From assembly GCA_020847045.1 (NCBI GenBank), contig JADLCT010000108.1, forward strand, positions 19,001-83,000: DNA of 64,000 bases, in the 5' to 3' direction. Positions within the stretch are counted from its first letter, which is position 1; each line of letters starts with the position of its first letter. The notes under the pieces were generated by a model that saw only the letters and a list, made by a program, of their open reading frames with translations, searched no databases and was not told the DNA's origin. This stretch comes from Bryobacterales bacterium (GTDB lineage: Bacteria; Acidobacteriota; Terriglobia; Bryobacterales; Bryobacteraceae). Shown here piece after piece: positions 32,811 to 41,772 of this stretch. The position numbers and the translations under genes were made by a program.

Positions 32811-34194
32811 AAAGCTGGGCGCGCGCCACGTGCGCCTGGAGTCCGACGTGGTTAAGGTGCAGGAGGCGTTGGGCCGTCCCGTCCAAGTCGGGACGGTTCG
32901 CACCGGCAACTCCATGGCCATCCACCCGATGGAGGGCTGCGATGGCCGTCTGGACGGCGCTCCGGACGAGCTCACCTACCGTCGCTACGAACGCTTCGGC
33001 CGCGGCGGCGCGAAGCTGATCTGGTTCGAGGCAACCGCCGTGGTCCAGGAGGGCCGCGCCAATACGCGCCAGCTCTGGATCACGCGCGAAAATGTGGGCG
33101 ATTTCGCCCGCATCCACGACCTCATCCTGCGCACGCACCGCGAGGAGTATGGCCGCGACGATGACGTCCTGATCCCCATTCAGCTCACTCATTCGGGCCG
33201 CTACTCGGTGCCGAAACGCATCATCGCCTACAACAATCCGCTCATCGCCAGGAAGTTCAACATGCCGGATGACTATCCGGCCATCACCGACGACGAGTTG
33301 GACCGCTTGCCCGACGCCTTTCTGGAAGGGGCGAAGCTGGCCTACGCAGCCGGTTTCCGCGCCCTCGATCTGAAGGTCACCCACGGCTATCTGCTCAGCG
33401 AACTGCTCGGCGCCAAGACGAGGCCGGGACGCTACGGCGGCTCGCTCGAAAACCGCACCCGGGTCATCAAGGAAATCTTCGACCGCTGGAAAGCCGAGTT
33501 CGGCAGCCGCGTCACCTATTGCTCCCGCATGAGCGTCTTCGACGGGGTGCCCTACGTCACCGATCCGGAAACCAAGCGGGGCGTCCCGCTGCCGTTCGGC
33601 ACGCCCTACCCGCACGGCTATGGCGTGAGCCCTGAAAACCCGCTGGAAGACGACCTCAGCGAGCCCAAACAGGTGATCGCCATGATGAAGGAGTGGGGGC
33701 TGCAACTGCTGAACGTCTCCCTCGGCTGCCCCTACTACAACCCGCACATCGGCCGTCCCTTCGAAAAGCCCGACGAAGGCAACTACGAACCGCCCGAACA
33801 TCCTCTGTTCGGCGTGGACCGCCACTTCCGCATCGCGGGCGAACTGCAGAACACCTTTCCCGATCTGCCCATGGTGGGCACCGGCTACAGTTGGCTGCAA
33901 AGGTTCTCCATCAATGCCGGCGCGGCCAACATCGCCGACGGCAACATCCGATTCTTCGGCCTCGGCCGCAACGTGCTCAGCTATCCCGACTACGCCCGCG
34001 ACGTGATGCGTCATGGCGAACTCGAGGAGCTGCGCGTGTGCAAGACGCTCACCTACTGCACATTCCTCATGCGCCAAAAAGACCACCCGCTGGGCCAGTT
34101 CCCTTCGGGCTGCCCGCCGTTTGACAAGCTCGTCTACGGGCCAATCATGAAGGAAGCGCGCGAAACCTACAGAAAAGCATCGAAGAAGGAGTAG
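32761..34194 (+). CDS. NADH:flavin oxidoreductase, old yellow enzyme-like, extended
   Basis: This 477-residue protein has the FMN-binding TIM-barrel pattern of old yellow enzymes: GTVRTGNSMAIHPMEG, IQLTHSGRYS, FRALDLKVTHGYLLSELL and RYGGSLENRTR, followed by a probable phosphate-binding end in GLGRNVLSYPDYARDVM. A C-terminal extension has spaced cysteines (KTLTYCTFLM and FPSGCPPF), which may coordinate a cluster or metal as in the 2,4-dienoyl-CoA reductase branch, though only two are obvious. It overlaps the MFS gene by 50 bases and has a purine-rich ribosome-binding site (GGAAAGGGAA). Likely role: reduction of an unsaturated carbonyl compound. Confidence 0.88.
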   Translation: MKNFTYRTLTELRRGVEKLGARHVRLESDVVKVQEALGRPVQVGTVRTGNSMAIHPMEGCDGRLDGAPDELTYRRYERFGRGGAKLIWFEATAVVQEGRANTRQLWITRENVGDFARIHDLILRTHREEYGRDDDVLIPIQLTHSGRYSVPKRIIAYNNPLIARKFNMPDDYPAITDDELDRLPDAFLEGAKLAYAAGFRALDLKVTHGYLLSELLGAKTRPGRYGGSLENRTRVIKEIFDRWKAEFGSRVTYCSRMSVFDGVPYVTDPETKRGVPLPFGTPYPHGYGVSPENPLEDDLSEPKQVIAMMKEWGLQLLNVSLGCPYYNPHIGRPFEKPDEGNYEPPEHPLFGVDRHFRIAGELQNTFPDLPMVGTGYSWLQRFSINAGAANIADGNIRFFGLGRNVLSYPDYARDVMRHGELEELRVCKTLTYCTFLMRQKDHPLGQFPSGCPPFDKLVYGPIMKEARETYRKASKKE

Positions 34195-34209
34195 CGCGCC
34201 TGTGCGGCG

Positions 34210-35946
34210 TCACACCTTTTCGATGCGCGCATAGAAGGCCCCGCACACGTCCTCGCCCTTGGCGCCCGTGAACCAGGCGTGCAAGGGGATGCGCGCGGCC
34301 TTTTCGACCGGTACGCGGAAGCTGATGCTGCGCGCGCCGGGCGCGGCCTTGGCCTGCAGCTCACGGCCACTGCCTACCCGCAGCTTCGCTCCGGCGATGG
34401 GCATGGCCTTGCCGGGCGGCAGACTGCCCATGTGCATCTTCTGTGGCTCGCGGCCCGCCGTCAGCGGCAGCATCAGGTTGAATGGCCAGCGCGACAACTC
34501 GATGCGGTATTCGCCCGTTTCGGCCACGCCGATGTACCAGGGCGCGCCCGTGGCTCCGCCCACGGCGTTGGAGACATGCCCGGGGTTGTCGGCATAGATC
34601 TCCCACCAGTCGGCCGAACACAGCATGGTGGGTGACTCCTCGGGCGAACCGATGATAGCCACCGGCTCAGGCTCTTTCAGGCCCGGCTCCACCGAGGCCC
34701 ACCACGATTCGTAATGAGCGCGCATGCGCGACACCACGCCGGGATTGGCCGCCGCCAGGTTCCGGTCCTCGGCCACGTTGGCGCGGAAATCGTACAGCTC
34801 GGTTCCGTTCACCAGCCGCCACTGGTTCCAGATGACGTTGGACTCCCACTTCTTCGGCACCTGCCCGTATTGCACCACCATCATGCGGTCCGGCATCTCC
34901 GCCTTACCGCGCAGCAGCGGGGCCAGAGAAACGCCATCGAACCGCGCCCCTTGCGGCGTGTGCAACCCGCACAGGCTGACCAGCGTCGGCAGAACATCCT
35001 GCGCCTGGGCCGGGTAGTCCACATCGCCCGCCGCCCGCAGGTTGCCCTTCGGCCAGCGCACAAAGCACGGGTCGCGGTGGCCGCCGTCGTACAACTGCGT
35101 CTTCCGGCCGCGCATGTGAGCGTTGTAGACGCTCACGCCCGCCGTGCCGCCGTTGTCGGTCATGAACACGACAATCGTGTTGCCGCGCAGCCCCGACTGC
35201 TCCAGGAACCGGTCGAGCTTGCCCATGTTCTCGTCCAGGTTGGCGATCATGCCGAAGAATCCCGCCGGCAGACCGTCGTGGTTATAGGGGCCGGAATACT
35301 TCGGATCCACCCAGGCCGGGCCGTGTGGCGCGTTCGTCGGCAGGTAGCACAGGAATGGCTCGCGCTCCTCGCCGCGCTGCTTCATCCAGGCCATCGCCTC
35401 GCTGAACCAGAAATCGGTACAGTAACCCTGAAAGCGCTTCGTCACGCCGTTGTCGTGGTAGCGCCCGTTGAAATAATCGTTGTCGAACTCCGGCGCCGAC
35501 GACATGCCGAAGCCCAGGTGATACTTGGCCGTCTGGAAGCCGCGGTCCATCGGGCGGTACGGATAGCTGTCGCCCAGGTGCCATTTGCCGAACATGCCCG
35601 TGCGGTAGCCACCGGCGCGGAAAACATCGGCCATGGTGGGCAGATCGCGCCGCAACACGGCGCGGCCCGCGGTAACCGAACAGGCCTTGTTGCGCAAGGC
35701 GTCCACACCGCTCATCAACTGGCCGCGCGTGGGCGTACACATCGGCGCGCAATGGAAATCCGTGAAGCGGACGCTCTCATCGTGCAGCTTGTCCAGGTTC
35801 GGCGTCTTCAGCACGGGATTGCCATGGGCGCTGAAATCGCCGTAGCCCTGATCGTCAGTCAGAATCACCAGCACGTTGGGCCGTGAGGTGGTCTGCCCTT
35901 GCGCGGCGGCCAGGGTGGAGGCGAGAAAATGACGGCGGGTCAGCAT
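34210..35946 (-). CDS. Sulfatase (arylsulfatase-type, Tat-exported) (1)
   Basis: This 578-residue enzyme begins with a Tat leader (MLTRRHFLASTLAAAQG). The alkaline-phosphatase-fold domain has LTDDQGYGDFSAHG with metal ligands, the formylglycine motif CTPTRGQLMSG (the Cys is converted to formylglycine), GKWHLG, and TDNGGTAG as second metal site. It would hydrolyse sulfate esters outside the cytoplasm. The fourth residue of the C-x-P-x-R core is Thr rather than the common Ser. An about 150-residue C-terminal extension after the sulfatase fold is beta-rich. It diverges from a second sulfatase gene 60 bases away. Confidence 0.93.
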   Translation of the reverse strand: MLTRRHFLASTLAAAQGQTTSRPNVLVILTDDQGYGDFSAHGNPVLKTPNLDKLHDESVRFTDFHCAPMCTPTRGQLMSGVDALRNKACSVTAGRAVLRRDLPTMADVFRAGGYRTGMFGKWHLGDSYPYRPMDRGFQTAKYHLGFGMSSAPEFDNDYFNGRYHDNGVTKRFQGYCTDFWFSEAMAWMKQRGEEREPFLCYLPTNAPHGPAWVDPKYSGPYNHDGLPAGFFGMIANLDENMGKLDRFLEQSGLRGNTIVVFMTDNGGTAGVSVYNAHMRGRKTQLYDGGHRDPCFVRWPKGNLRAAGDVDYPAQAQDVLPTLVSLCGLHTPQGARFDGVSLAPLLRGKAEMPDRMMVVQYGQVPKKWESNVIWNQWRLVNGTELYDFRANVAEDRNLAAANPGVVSRMRAHYESWWASVEPGLKEPEPVAIIGSPEESPTMLCSADWWEIYADNPGHVSNAVGGATGAPWYIGVAETGEYRIELSRWPFNLMLPLTAGREPQKMHMGSLPPGKAMPIAGAKLRVGSGRELQAKAAPGARSISFRVPVEKAARIPLHAWFTGAKGEDVCGAFYARIEKV

Positions 35947-35990
35947 GATCGGCTGCTATTGTTCCGCTCTTCATCGCCGATTGCAACGCA

Positions 35991-35999
35991 TGTTAGAGT
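35991..35999 (+). promoter_or_regulatory. Extended -10 element before sulfatase 2
   Basis: TGT followed by TAGAGT lies seven bases before ATG 36007, with no Shine-Dalgarno in between. TTCATC is 18 bases upstream, a weak -35. The leader would be very short. Confidence 0.3.
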
Positions 36000-36006
36000 G
36001 GGCGCA

Positions 36007-37374
36007 ATGCTGAACCGGAGAGACTGGCTGGCCACGGCCGGCGCGATGAGCGCCGCGGTCCCGGCTCAGGGCCAGACACGCCAGCCGAACTTCATCGTGA
36101 TCATGTCCGACGACCAGGGCTCGCATGACCTGGGCTGTTACGGCGCGGCCGATGTAAAGACGCCGCACATTGACCAACTGGCCGCCTCCGGCGTCCGCTT
36201 CACGAACTGGTATTCGTGCGCGCCCGTGTGCGCTCCTTCGCGCGCGGCGCTGCAAACGGGCCGCTATCCCGTGCGCGCCGGCGTGGGTTCGAACGGCCTG
36301 CCGCTCGGACCGAATCAGCACACTCTGCCCAGCCTTCTGAAACGGGCCGGCTACGCAACCGCGCTCACCGGCAAGTGGCACCTGGGCAGCACGCCCGAAA
36401 CCGTGCCCAACGCCCGCGGCTACGATTACTTCTACGGCTTCCTGCCGGGTTGCGTCGACTTCTATTCGCACATTTATTACTGGGGCGAGTCCAATCCGCA
36501 AAACCGCACCGTCAACTTCCACTCGCTCTACCGCAACCGCGGCGAGATCTGGGAGGACGGCCAGTATCTGACCGAACGCATCACGGAGGAGGCCACCGGC
36601 TTCATCACCGCGCACAAGAGCGAGCCCTTCTTCCTCTGCGCCACCTACAACGCCGTGCACTATCCGATGCACGCGCCGGCGAAGTACAAACAGCGCTTCC
36701 CCAATCTAGCCCCCGAGCGGCAAACGTATGCCGCCATGCTGGCCGCCATGGACGACGGCGTGGGCGCGATCCGCCAGACGCTCGAACGCCACGGTCTGCT
36801 CGACAACACGCTCATCTTTTTTGTGGCCGACAATGGAGCCACCACGGAAGCGCGCGCCGGGCTGAACCAGCAGCCCGCCACGGCCGGCAATAACGGCGTC
36901 TACCGCGGCTTCAAGTTCAGCCTCTTTGACGGCGGCATGCACGTGCCGGGCATCATGAGTTGGCCCGCGCGCATCAAGCCCGGACAGGTGAACACCCAAC
37001 AGGTGATGACCATGGACATCGCGCCCACCATCTGGAACGCGGCGGGTGTCGCGCCGGAGAGCGGTTATCGCCTCGACGGCCATGACATTCTGCCCGTGGC
37101 CGCGCGGGGAGCGCCATCGCCGCACACCACGCTGTTTTGGGAGAACGGCAATCAAGCCGCCGCGCGAAAAGGGCGCTGGAAGCTGGTGTTGAACGGCAAC
37201 GAGTACGGACGCACGCCCCAGACGCGTGGCGAAGCCAAGGGCGAGGATGCCGTGTGGCTCTCCGACCTAGAAGCCGATCCGGGCGAGCGCAGAAACCTGC
37301 GCCACGATCACCCCGCCATCGCCGATGAACTCCAATCAGCCATTCACGCCTGGAAGGAAGACACACGCAAGTGA
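36007..37374 (+). CDS. Sulfatase (Tat-exported) (2)
   Basis: This 455-residue sulfatase has a Tat leader (MLNRRDWLATAGAMSAAVPAQG), metal-binding MSDDQGSHDLGCYG, the formylglycine motif CAPSRAALQTGRYP, TGKWHLGS, and VADNGATTEARAG as second metal site. WKLVLNGNEYG and LEADPGERRNL are typical of the C-terminal subdomain. The gene is shorter than sulfatase 1 and closer to classical arylsulfatase A/GALNS-like enzymes. Its stop overlaps the GTG of the FAD oxidoreductase gene (GTGA), making it the first gene of a three-gene operon. Confidence 0.94.
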   Translation: MLNRRDWLATAGAMSAAVPAQGQTRQPNFIVIMSDDQGSHDLGCYGAADVKTPHIDQLAASGVRFTNWYSCAPVCAPSRAALQTGRYPVRAGVGSNGLPLGPNQHTLPSLLKRAGYATALTGKWHLGSTPETVPNARGYDYFYGFLPGCVDFYSHIYYWGESNPQNRTVNFHSLYRNRGEIWEDGQYLTERITEEATGFITAHKSEPFFLCATYNAVHYPMHAPAKYKQRFPNLAPERQTYAAMLAAMDDGVGAIRQTLERHGLLDNTLIFFVADNGATTEARAGLNQQPATAGNNGVYRGFKFSLFDGGMHVPGIMSWPARIKPGQVNTQQVMTMDIAPTIWNAAGVAPESGYRLDGHDILPVAARGAPSPHTTLFWENGNQAAARKGRWKLVLNGNEYGRTPQTRGEAKGEDAVWLSDLEADPGERRNLRHDHPAIADELQSAIHAWKEDTRK

Positions 37375-38933
37375 AGCCCATTGCCCTCCTGCTCCTGTCC
37401 GCCCTGGCATCGCCCGCCATCGAGACGTTCGACGTCGTGGTGTACGGCGCGACATCGGGCGGCGTGGTGGCCGCCATCGCCGCGGCCCAACAGAACCTGA
37501 ACGTGGCGTTGGTGGAACCCGGGCGCCATCTGGGCGGCATGACCAGCGGCGGTCTGGGCCAGACCGACCACGGCCGCAAGGAGACCATCGGCGGCATGTC
37601 GCTCGAATTTTACCGGCGCGTGGGCCGCGAGTACGGCAAGGACATCGTCTGGTACTTCGAGCCGCACGTCGCCGAAAAGGTTTTGAAGCAATGGACCGCC
37701 GAAGCGCGCGTGAAGGTCTATTACGGCCACCGTCTGCGGGAAGTGGATGCGCTGAAGAAGCGCGGCGGCCGGATCCGAGAAATCTACACCGAGAACGGCG
37801 CCGGCTTTGCCGCCCGCGTTTTCATGGACGCCACCTATGAAGGCGATCTCTTGAAACGCGCCGGCGCCAGCTACACCGTGGGCCGCGAAGGCGTGGCGCA
37901 GTACGGCGAATCGCTGGCCGGCGTGCGTCCGAAGGACCGCAGCCATCAGTTCGACTTCCCGGTCAGCGCCACCGGCGCGGACAAACAACTGCTGCCCGGA
38001 ATTCAAACCGGGCCGCGCGGCGAACTGGGCGCCGCCGACAAGAAGGTGCAGGCCTACAACTTCCGCATGTGCCTCTCCGACGACCCGGCGAACCAGGTGG
38101 CCATCCCACGGCCGGCCAACTACAACCCCTATCGCTACGAGCTCTGGCTGCGCTGGGTGGAGGGCTTCCGGAAAGCCAATGGGCGCCTGCCTCGCCTCAA
38201 CGAAATGTTGATCGTCTCGCGCCTGGAAAAACAGTCGAAGACGGACATCAACAACCGCGGCGCGTTTTCCACGGACTACATTGGCGCCAGCTGGGAGTAC
38301 CCCGAAGCCACCTACGCCCAACGCGCCGTCATCTGGCAGGACCACATCGACTACACCGCCGGATTCTTCCATTTCCTGCAAACCGAACCCCGCGTCCCCG
38401 CCGAAATTCAGAAGGAGTTGAAGCGCTGGGGACTGTGCGCCGACGAGTTCATCGACACGCATCACTGGCCGCATCAACTCTATGTGCGCGAGGCGCGCCG
38501 CCTGGTGGGCGATTGGGTAATGACGCAGAAGGATATTCAGACCGAGCTCTCCAAGCCCGATGTCATCGGCATGGGCAGCTACAACTCGGATTCCCACAAC
38601 GTCCAGCGTTTTGCGCAGGCCGATGGCTCGGTGCAGAACGAGGGCAACATGGAGGTGCGCGTCGCGCCCTACCAGATTCCCTACCGCGTCCTGCTGCCGA
38701 AGAAGAAGGAGGTGGCCAACCTGCTGGTGCCGGTGTGCGTCTCCTCCTCGCACGTCACCTATTCCACGCTCCGCATGGAGCCCGTCTATATGATCATGGG
38801 CCAGGCGGCCGGGCTGGCCGCTCGCATGGCCATCGACAAAAACGTGGCGGTGCAGGACATCAACGCCGCCGAACTTACGGGCAAGTTGCGCGCCATGGGC
38901 GCGGTTTTGGAATTCCAGGAGAAACCCCGATGA
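37371..38933 (+). CDS. Secreted FAD-dependent oxidoreductase (FAD_oxidored / xanthan-lyase-associated family)
   Basis: This 520-residue protein has a signal peptide (MKPIALLLLSALASPAIE), a dinucleotide-binding motif VYGATSGGVVAAIAAA, then VEPGRHLGGMTSGGLGQTD typical of the FAD-dependent oxidoreductase family often called xanthan lyase-associated. FMDATYEGDLLKRAGASYTVGRE is a second family landmark, and PVCVSSSHVTYSTLRMEPVYMIMGQAAGLAARMA closes the FAD fold. Family members are common in glycan-degrading loci of Planctomycetes, Verrucomicrobia and Acidobacteria; their reaction is unproven. The start is GTG at 37371, overlapping the sulfatase stop by four bases. The next gene begins within its last codons (ATGA). 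Confidence 0.88.
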   Translation: MKPIALLLLSALASPAIETFDVVVYGATSGGVVAAIAAAQQNLNVALVEPGRHLGGMTSGGLGQTDHGRKETIGGMSLEFYRRVGREYGKDIVWYFEPHVAEKVLKQWTAEARVKVYYGHRLREVDALKKRGGRIREIYTENGAGFAARVFMDATYEGDLLKRAGASYTVGREGVAQYGESLAGVRPKDRSHQFDFPVSATGADKQLLPGIQTGPRGELGAADKKVQAYNFRMCLSDDPANQVAIPRPANYNPYRYELWLRWVEGFRKANGRLPRLNEMLIVSRLEKQSKTDINNRGAFSTDYIGASWEYPEATYAQRAVIWQDHIDYTAGFFHFLQTEPRVPAEIQKELKRWGLCADEFIDTHHWPHQLYVREARRLVGDWVMTQKDIQTELSKPDVIGMGSYNSDSHNVQRFAQADGSVQNEGNMEVRVAPYQIPYRVLLPKKKEVANLLVPVCVSSSHVTYSTLRMEPVYMIMGQAAGLAARMAIDKNVAVQDINAAELTGKLRAMGAVLEFQEKPR

Positions 38934-41761
38934 AACGTAGCGTATGGTTCACCGCGCTGGCCGTGGCGGGCGCGGGTGTGGCGTTGTGGGTGGTCGCAAA
39001 GCCGGGCGCCGTGCTGTCGCAGGACGCGGCGGCCAAGCCGTCACGTCTCGGCGACGGCATCGCCGAGGTGCGCATCGAACTGGGCCTGCTGGATCGCGCC
39101 GGCCGCGAGTGGAAGGGGAAGCTGTCGGTCACCGGCGGCGAAGTTCTCACGGTGCGGAACTGGCGTCCTCGTCCCGGCGACACGGTGACCAACACCGGCT
39201 GGACGCTCTCCACATGGAAGGCTCCGAACTTCGTGAAACGCCCCTGGGAGAAGCCGTTCAACGAACCGCAACAGACTTACATCCGCCAGCCCGGCGTGCT
39301 GATGCAGGTGCGCGGCTCGGCGGCAACGGCGCTGTCCATTGAAACCGCGGACGGCTCGTTCGAGGTGAAGCCCTTCGCCATGGAATATGGTGAGGACCGC
39401 CGCGAACTGGCCGGGCAGGTCTCCGTGCGCCGCGTGGCCGCCATGGAGAGCGTTTCCAACCCCGCGGCGAATTCGGACTTCGCCACCGTGGCCGCCGCCG
39501 CCAATGGCGACCTGTGGACCGCCTGGGTGGAGTTTGCCAACGGCAAGAACGCCGTGATGGCCCGCCGCCGCTCGGCCGGCCAGTGGAGCGCCATCGAAAA
39601 GGTGTCTGGCGATCACACCGATGTCTTTGTTGTGAAGGCCGCGCGCGACGGCATGGGCGGCGTGGTGTTCGCCTGGTCGGCGCAGGTGAACGGCAACTTC
39701 GACGTCTACGCCCGCCGCTGGGACGGCCGGACCTGGAGCGCCATCGAGCGCTTGAGCGACGCGCCGCAGCCGGACATCTATGTCACGCTCGCCACCGACG
39801 CGGAAGGGGGCGTGTGGGCGGCCTGGCAGGGATTCCGGAATGGGAAGTCCGACATTGTCGCCCGCCGCTGGCACAACACGTGGGCCGCGGCGGAAACCGT
39901 GTCCACGAGTCCGGCCAACGATTGGGCGCCGTCGCTGGCCGCCGACCGCGCGGGCCGCGTGTGGGCCGCCTGGGACACCTACGACAAAGGCAACTATGAC
40001 GTGGTGGTGCGCCGCTGGGAGAAGGGCGCGTGGGGCGAGGTGACGCCCGTCGCCGCCACGGGTAAGTTCGAAGCCTACCCGTCGGTGGTCTGCGACGGCC
40101 AGAACCGTCTCTGGATCGCCTGGAACGAAGCGGGCTTTGAATGGGGCAAGGACACCGGCTTCCTGCCGAAGATCGAAGGAACGGCGCTCTATTCGTGGCG
40201 CGTCGTGAAGACGGCCGTGCTCACCAGCGCCGGGTTGCAGGAGCCGGCCGGCCGTTTCGAGGAGTCGATGCCCGCCGCGCTACGCGGCTTCAACGATCTG
40301 CCGTCGCTCGCCGCCGACGCGAACGGGCGAGTCTGGATGAGCTTCCGCCACCGCCGCATCCGCCAGCCCGACATGCCTTCCGACACGCCGCTGCACCGGG
40401 CCAACTGGGAAATCTTCGTCACACGCCCGGAAGCCGCCGGATGGTCGGCGCCGGTGCAGTTGCCCGCAAGCTATGGCCGGCAGGATATGCGCACCGGCAT
40501 CGCCTCCGCCAGCGACGGCTTGTACGTCGCCTATCCCTACGACCGGCGCGACTTCGAGGATTATCTCTACCAGCGCGGCGAGGTGAACGTGGCGCGCATT
40601 CCTGTCATGGCGGCGGGCGTGCCTCCGGTGTTGAGGCCGGCGCCGCACGCCGAAATCAAGTGGTGGCCCATCCACCCGAACGAGCGCGCCGACCTGGACC
40701 GCATCCACTCCCATGTGATGACCGTGGCCGGCCGCCGCTTGAAAATTTACCGCGGCGATATCCACCGCCACACCGAATTTTCCATGGATGGGAACAACGA
40801 CGGCTCGCTGCTGGACACCTACCGCTATGCGATGGACGCCGCCGAGCTCGACTTCCTCATGGTGAGCGACCACAACGGCGCCGCCGGTCCCGACGAGCCT
40901 TACGTCAACTTCCTGCTGCAGCAGATGGCCGACGTCTTCCACGTGCCCGGCACCTTCGTCCCGTTCTACGGCTACGAACGTAGCGTGAACTACCCGAACG
41001 GCCACCGCAACGTAGTCTTCACCAAGCGCGGCAACCCGACGCTGCCCATCCCCCAGGCCGAGCAGAAAGGCGCGGTGGGCGCAAAGGCGCTCTACGAATA
41101 TTTGAAGAAGTATGACGGCATCGCCGTCTCCCACACCTCGGCCTCGAACATGGGCACCGACTGGCGCGACAACGATCCCGACGTGGAACCGCTTGTCGAG
41201 ATCTACCAGGGCGACCGTGTTTCGGTGGAATATCTGGGCGCTCCCAAGGCCGCCAATGCGGAGAACCCCAACTCCGCGCCGGGCGGCTTCCGGCCCGCCG
41301 GCTATGTGTGGAACGCCTGGGCCAAAGGCTACAAGCTGGGCGTGCAGGCCAGCTCCGACCACCTCTCGACGCACATCTCCTACGCCTGCACGCTATCGGA
41401 GGAGTTCACGCGGGAGAGCCTTCTCAACGCCATGCGCCGGCGGCAAAGCTACGGGGCCACCGACAACATCATCCTCGACTACCGCATCTCCGCCCCGGAC
41501 GGCGACCACGTGCAAGGGGCCAGCTTCCAAACCAGCGGTCCATTTGAGTTGAAGGTGAGCGTTATCGGCACCAAGCCCATTCGCCAGATCGACATCATCC
41601 GCTCGAACCAGTTCCTGATGACCTCGCATCCCAACACGAAGGAGGCCGCGCTCACCTTCCGCGATCAACAGCCGCAGCCGGGCGAGAGCTACTACTATGT
41701 GCGCGTGCAGCAGCACGATGACCAGATGGCGTGGTCGAGCCCGATCTGGATCAAGCGGTAG
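38930..41761 (+). CDS. Exported beta-propeller-like plus PHP metallohydrolase fusion
   Basis: This 943-residue protein has an N-terminal hydrophobic leader (about 1-30). Residues 150-560 carry repeated blades of the form 'ADxxGxVWxAWxxxxxGxxDVxxRRW', for example DLWTAWVEFANGKN, GVWAAWQGFRNGKSDIVARRW and RVWAAWDTYDKGNYDVVVRRW, predicting a propeller. From about residue 604 a PHP-type metal-dependent hydrolase follows: YRGDIHRHTEFS, DFLMVSDHNG, SHTSASNMGTDW and VQASSDHLS supply histidines and aspartates for a multinuclear site. This resembles CehA/McbA- or DUF3604-like PHP proteins. It ends the sulfatase-FAD oxidoreductase operon. Substrate unknown; phosphoester or amide hydrolysis is plausible. 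Confidence 0.85.
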   Translation: MKRSVWFTALAVAGAGVALWVVAKPGAVLSQDAAAKPSRLGDGIAEVRIELGLLDRAGREWKGKLSVTGGEVLTVRNWRPRPGDTVTNTGWTLSTWKAPNFVKRPWEKPFNEPQQTYIRQPGVLMQVRGSAATALSIETADGSFEVKPFAMEYGEDRRELAGQVSVRRVAAMESVSNPAANSDFATVAAAANGDLWTAWVEFANGKNAVMARRRSAGQWSAIEKVSGDHTDVFVVKAARDGMGGVVFAWSAQVNGNFDVYARRWDGRTWSAIERLSDAPQPDIYVTLATDAEGGVWAAWQGFRNGKSDIVARRWHNTWAAAETVSTSPANDWAPSLAADRAGRVWAAWDTYDKGNYDVVVRRWEKGAWGEVTPVAATGKFEAYPSVVCDGQNRLWIAWNEAGFEWGKDTGFLPKIEGTALYSWRVVKTAVLTSAGLQEPAGRFEESMPAALRGFNDLPSLAADANGRVWMSFRHRRIRQPDMPSDTPLHRANWEIFVTRPEAAGWSAPVQLPASYGRQDMRTGIASASDGLYVAYPYDRRDFEDYLYQRGEVNVARIPVMAAGVPPVLRPAPHAEIKWWPIHPNERADLDRIHSHVMTVAGRRLKIYRGDIHRHTEFSMDGNNDGSLLDTYRYAMDAAELDFLMVSDHNGAAGPDEPYVNFLLQQMADVFHVPGTFVPFYGYERSVNYPNGHRNVVFTKRGNPTLPIPQAEQKGAVGAKALYEYLKKYDGIAVSHTSASNMGTDWRDNDPDVEPLVEIYQGDRVSVEYLGAPKAANAENPNSAPGGFRPAGYVWNAWAKGYKLGVQASSDHLSTHISYACTLSEEFTRESLLNAMRRRQSYGATDNIILDYRISAPDGDHVQGASFQTSGPFELKVSVIGTKPIRQIDIIRSNQFLMTSHPNTKEAALTFRDQQPQPGESYYYVRVQQHDDQMAWSSPIWIKR

Positions 41762-41772
41762 CCGCCAGGCCG

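Noticed and set aside
32713..34086. Long open frame antisense to the old yellow enzyme gene
   Set aside because: The opposite strand has all old yellow enzyme motifs; the antisense frame shows none.
36281..36300. GGTTCGAA reminiscent of a tRNA T-arm
   Set aside because: It lies within sulfatase 2 coding sequence with no acceptor stem around it.
38069..38929. In-frame extension of the propeller-PHP protein into the FAD oxidoreductase region
   Set aside because: The FAD oxidoreductase frame is clearly coding there, and the PHP protein has a leader at 38930 with an ATGA overlap.
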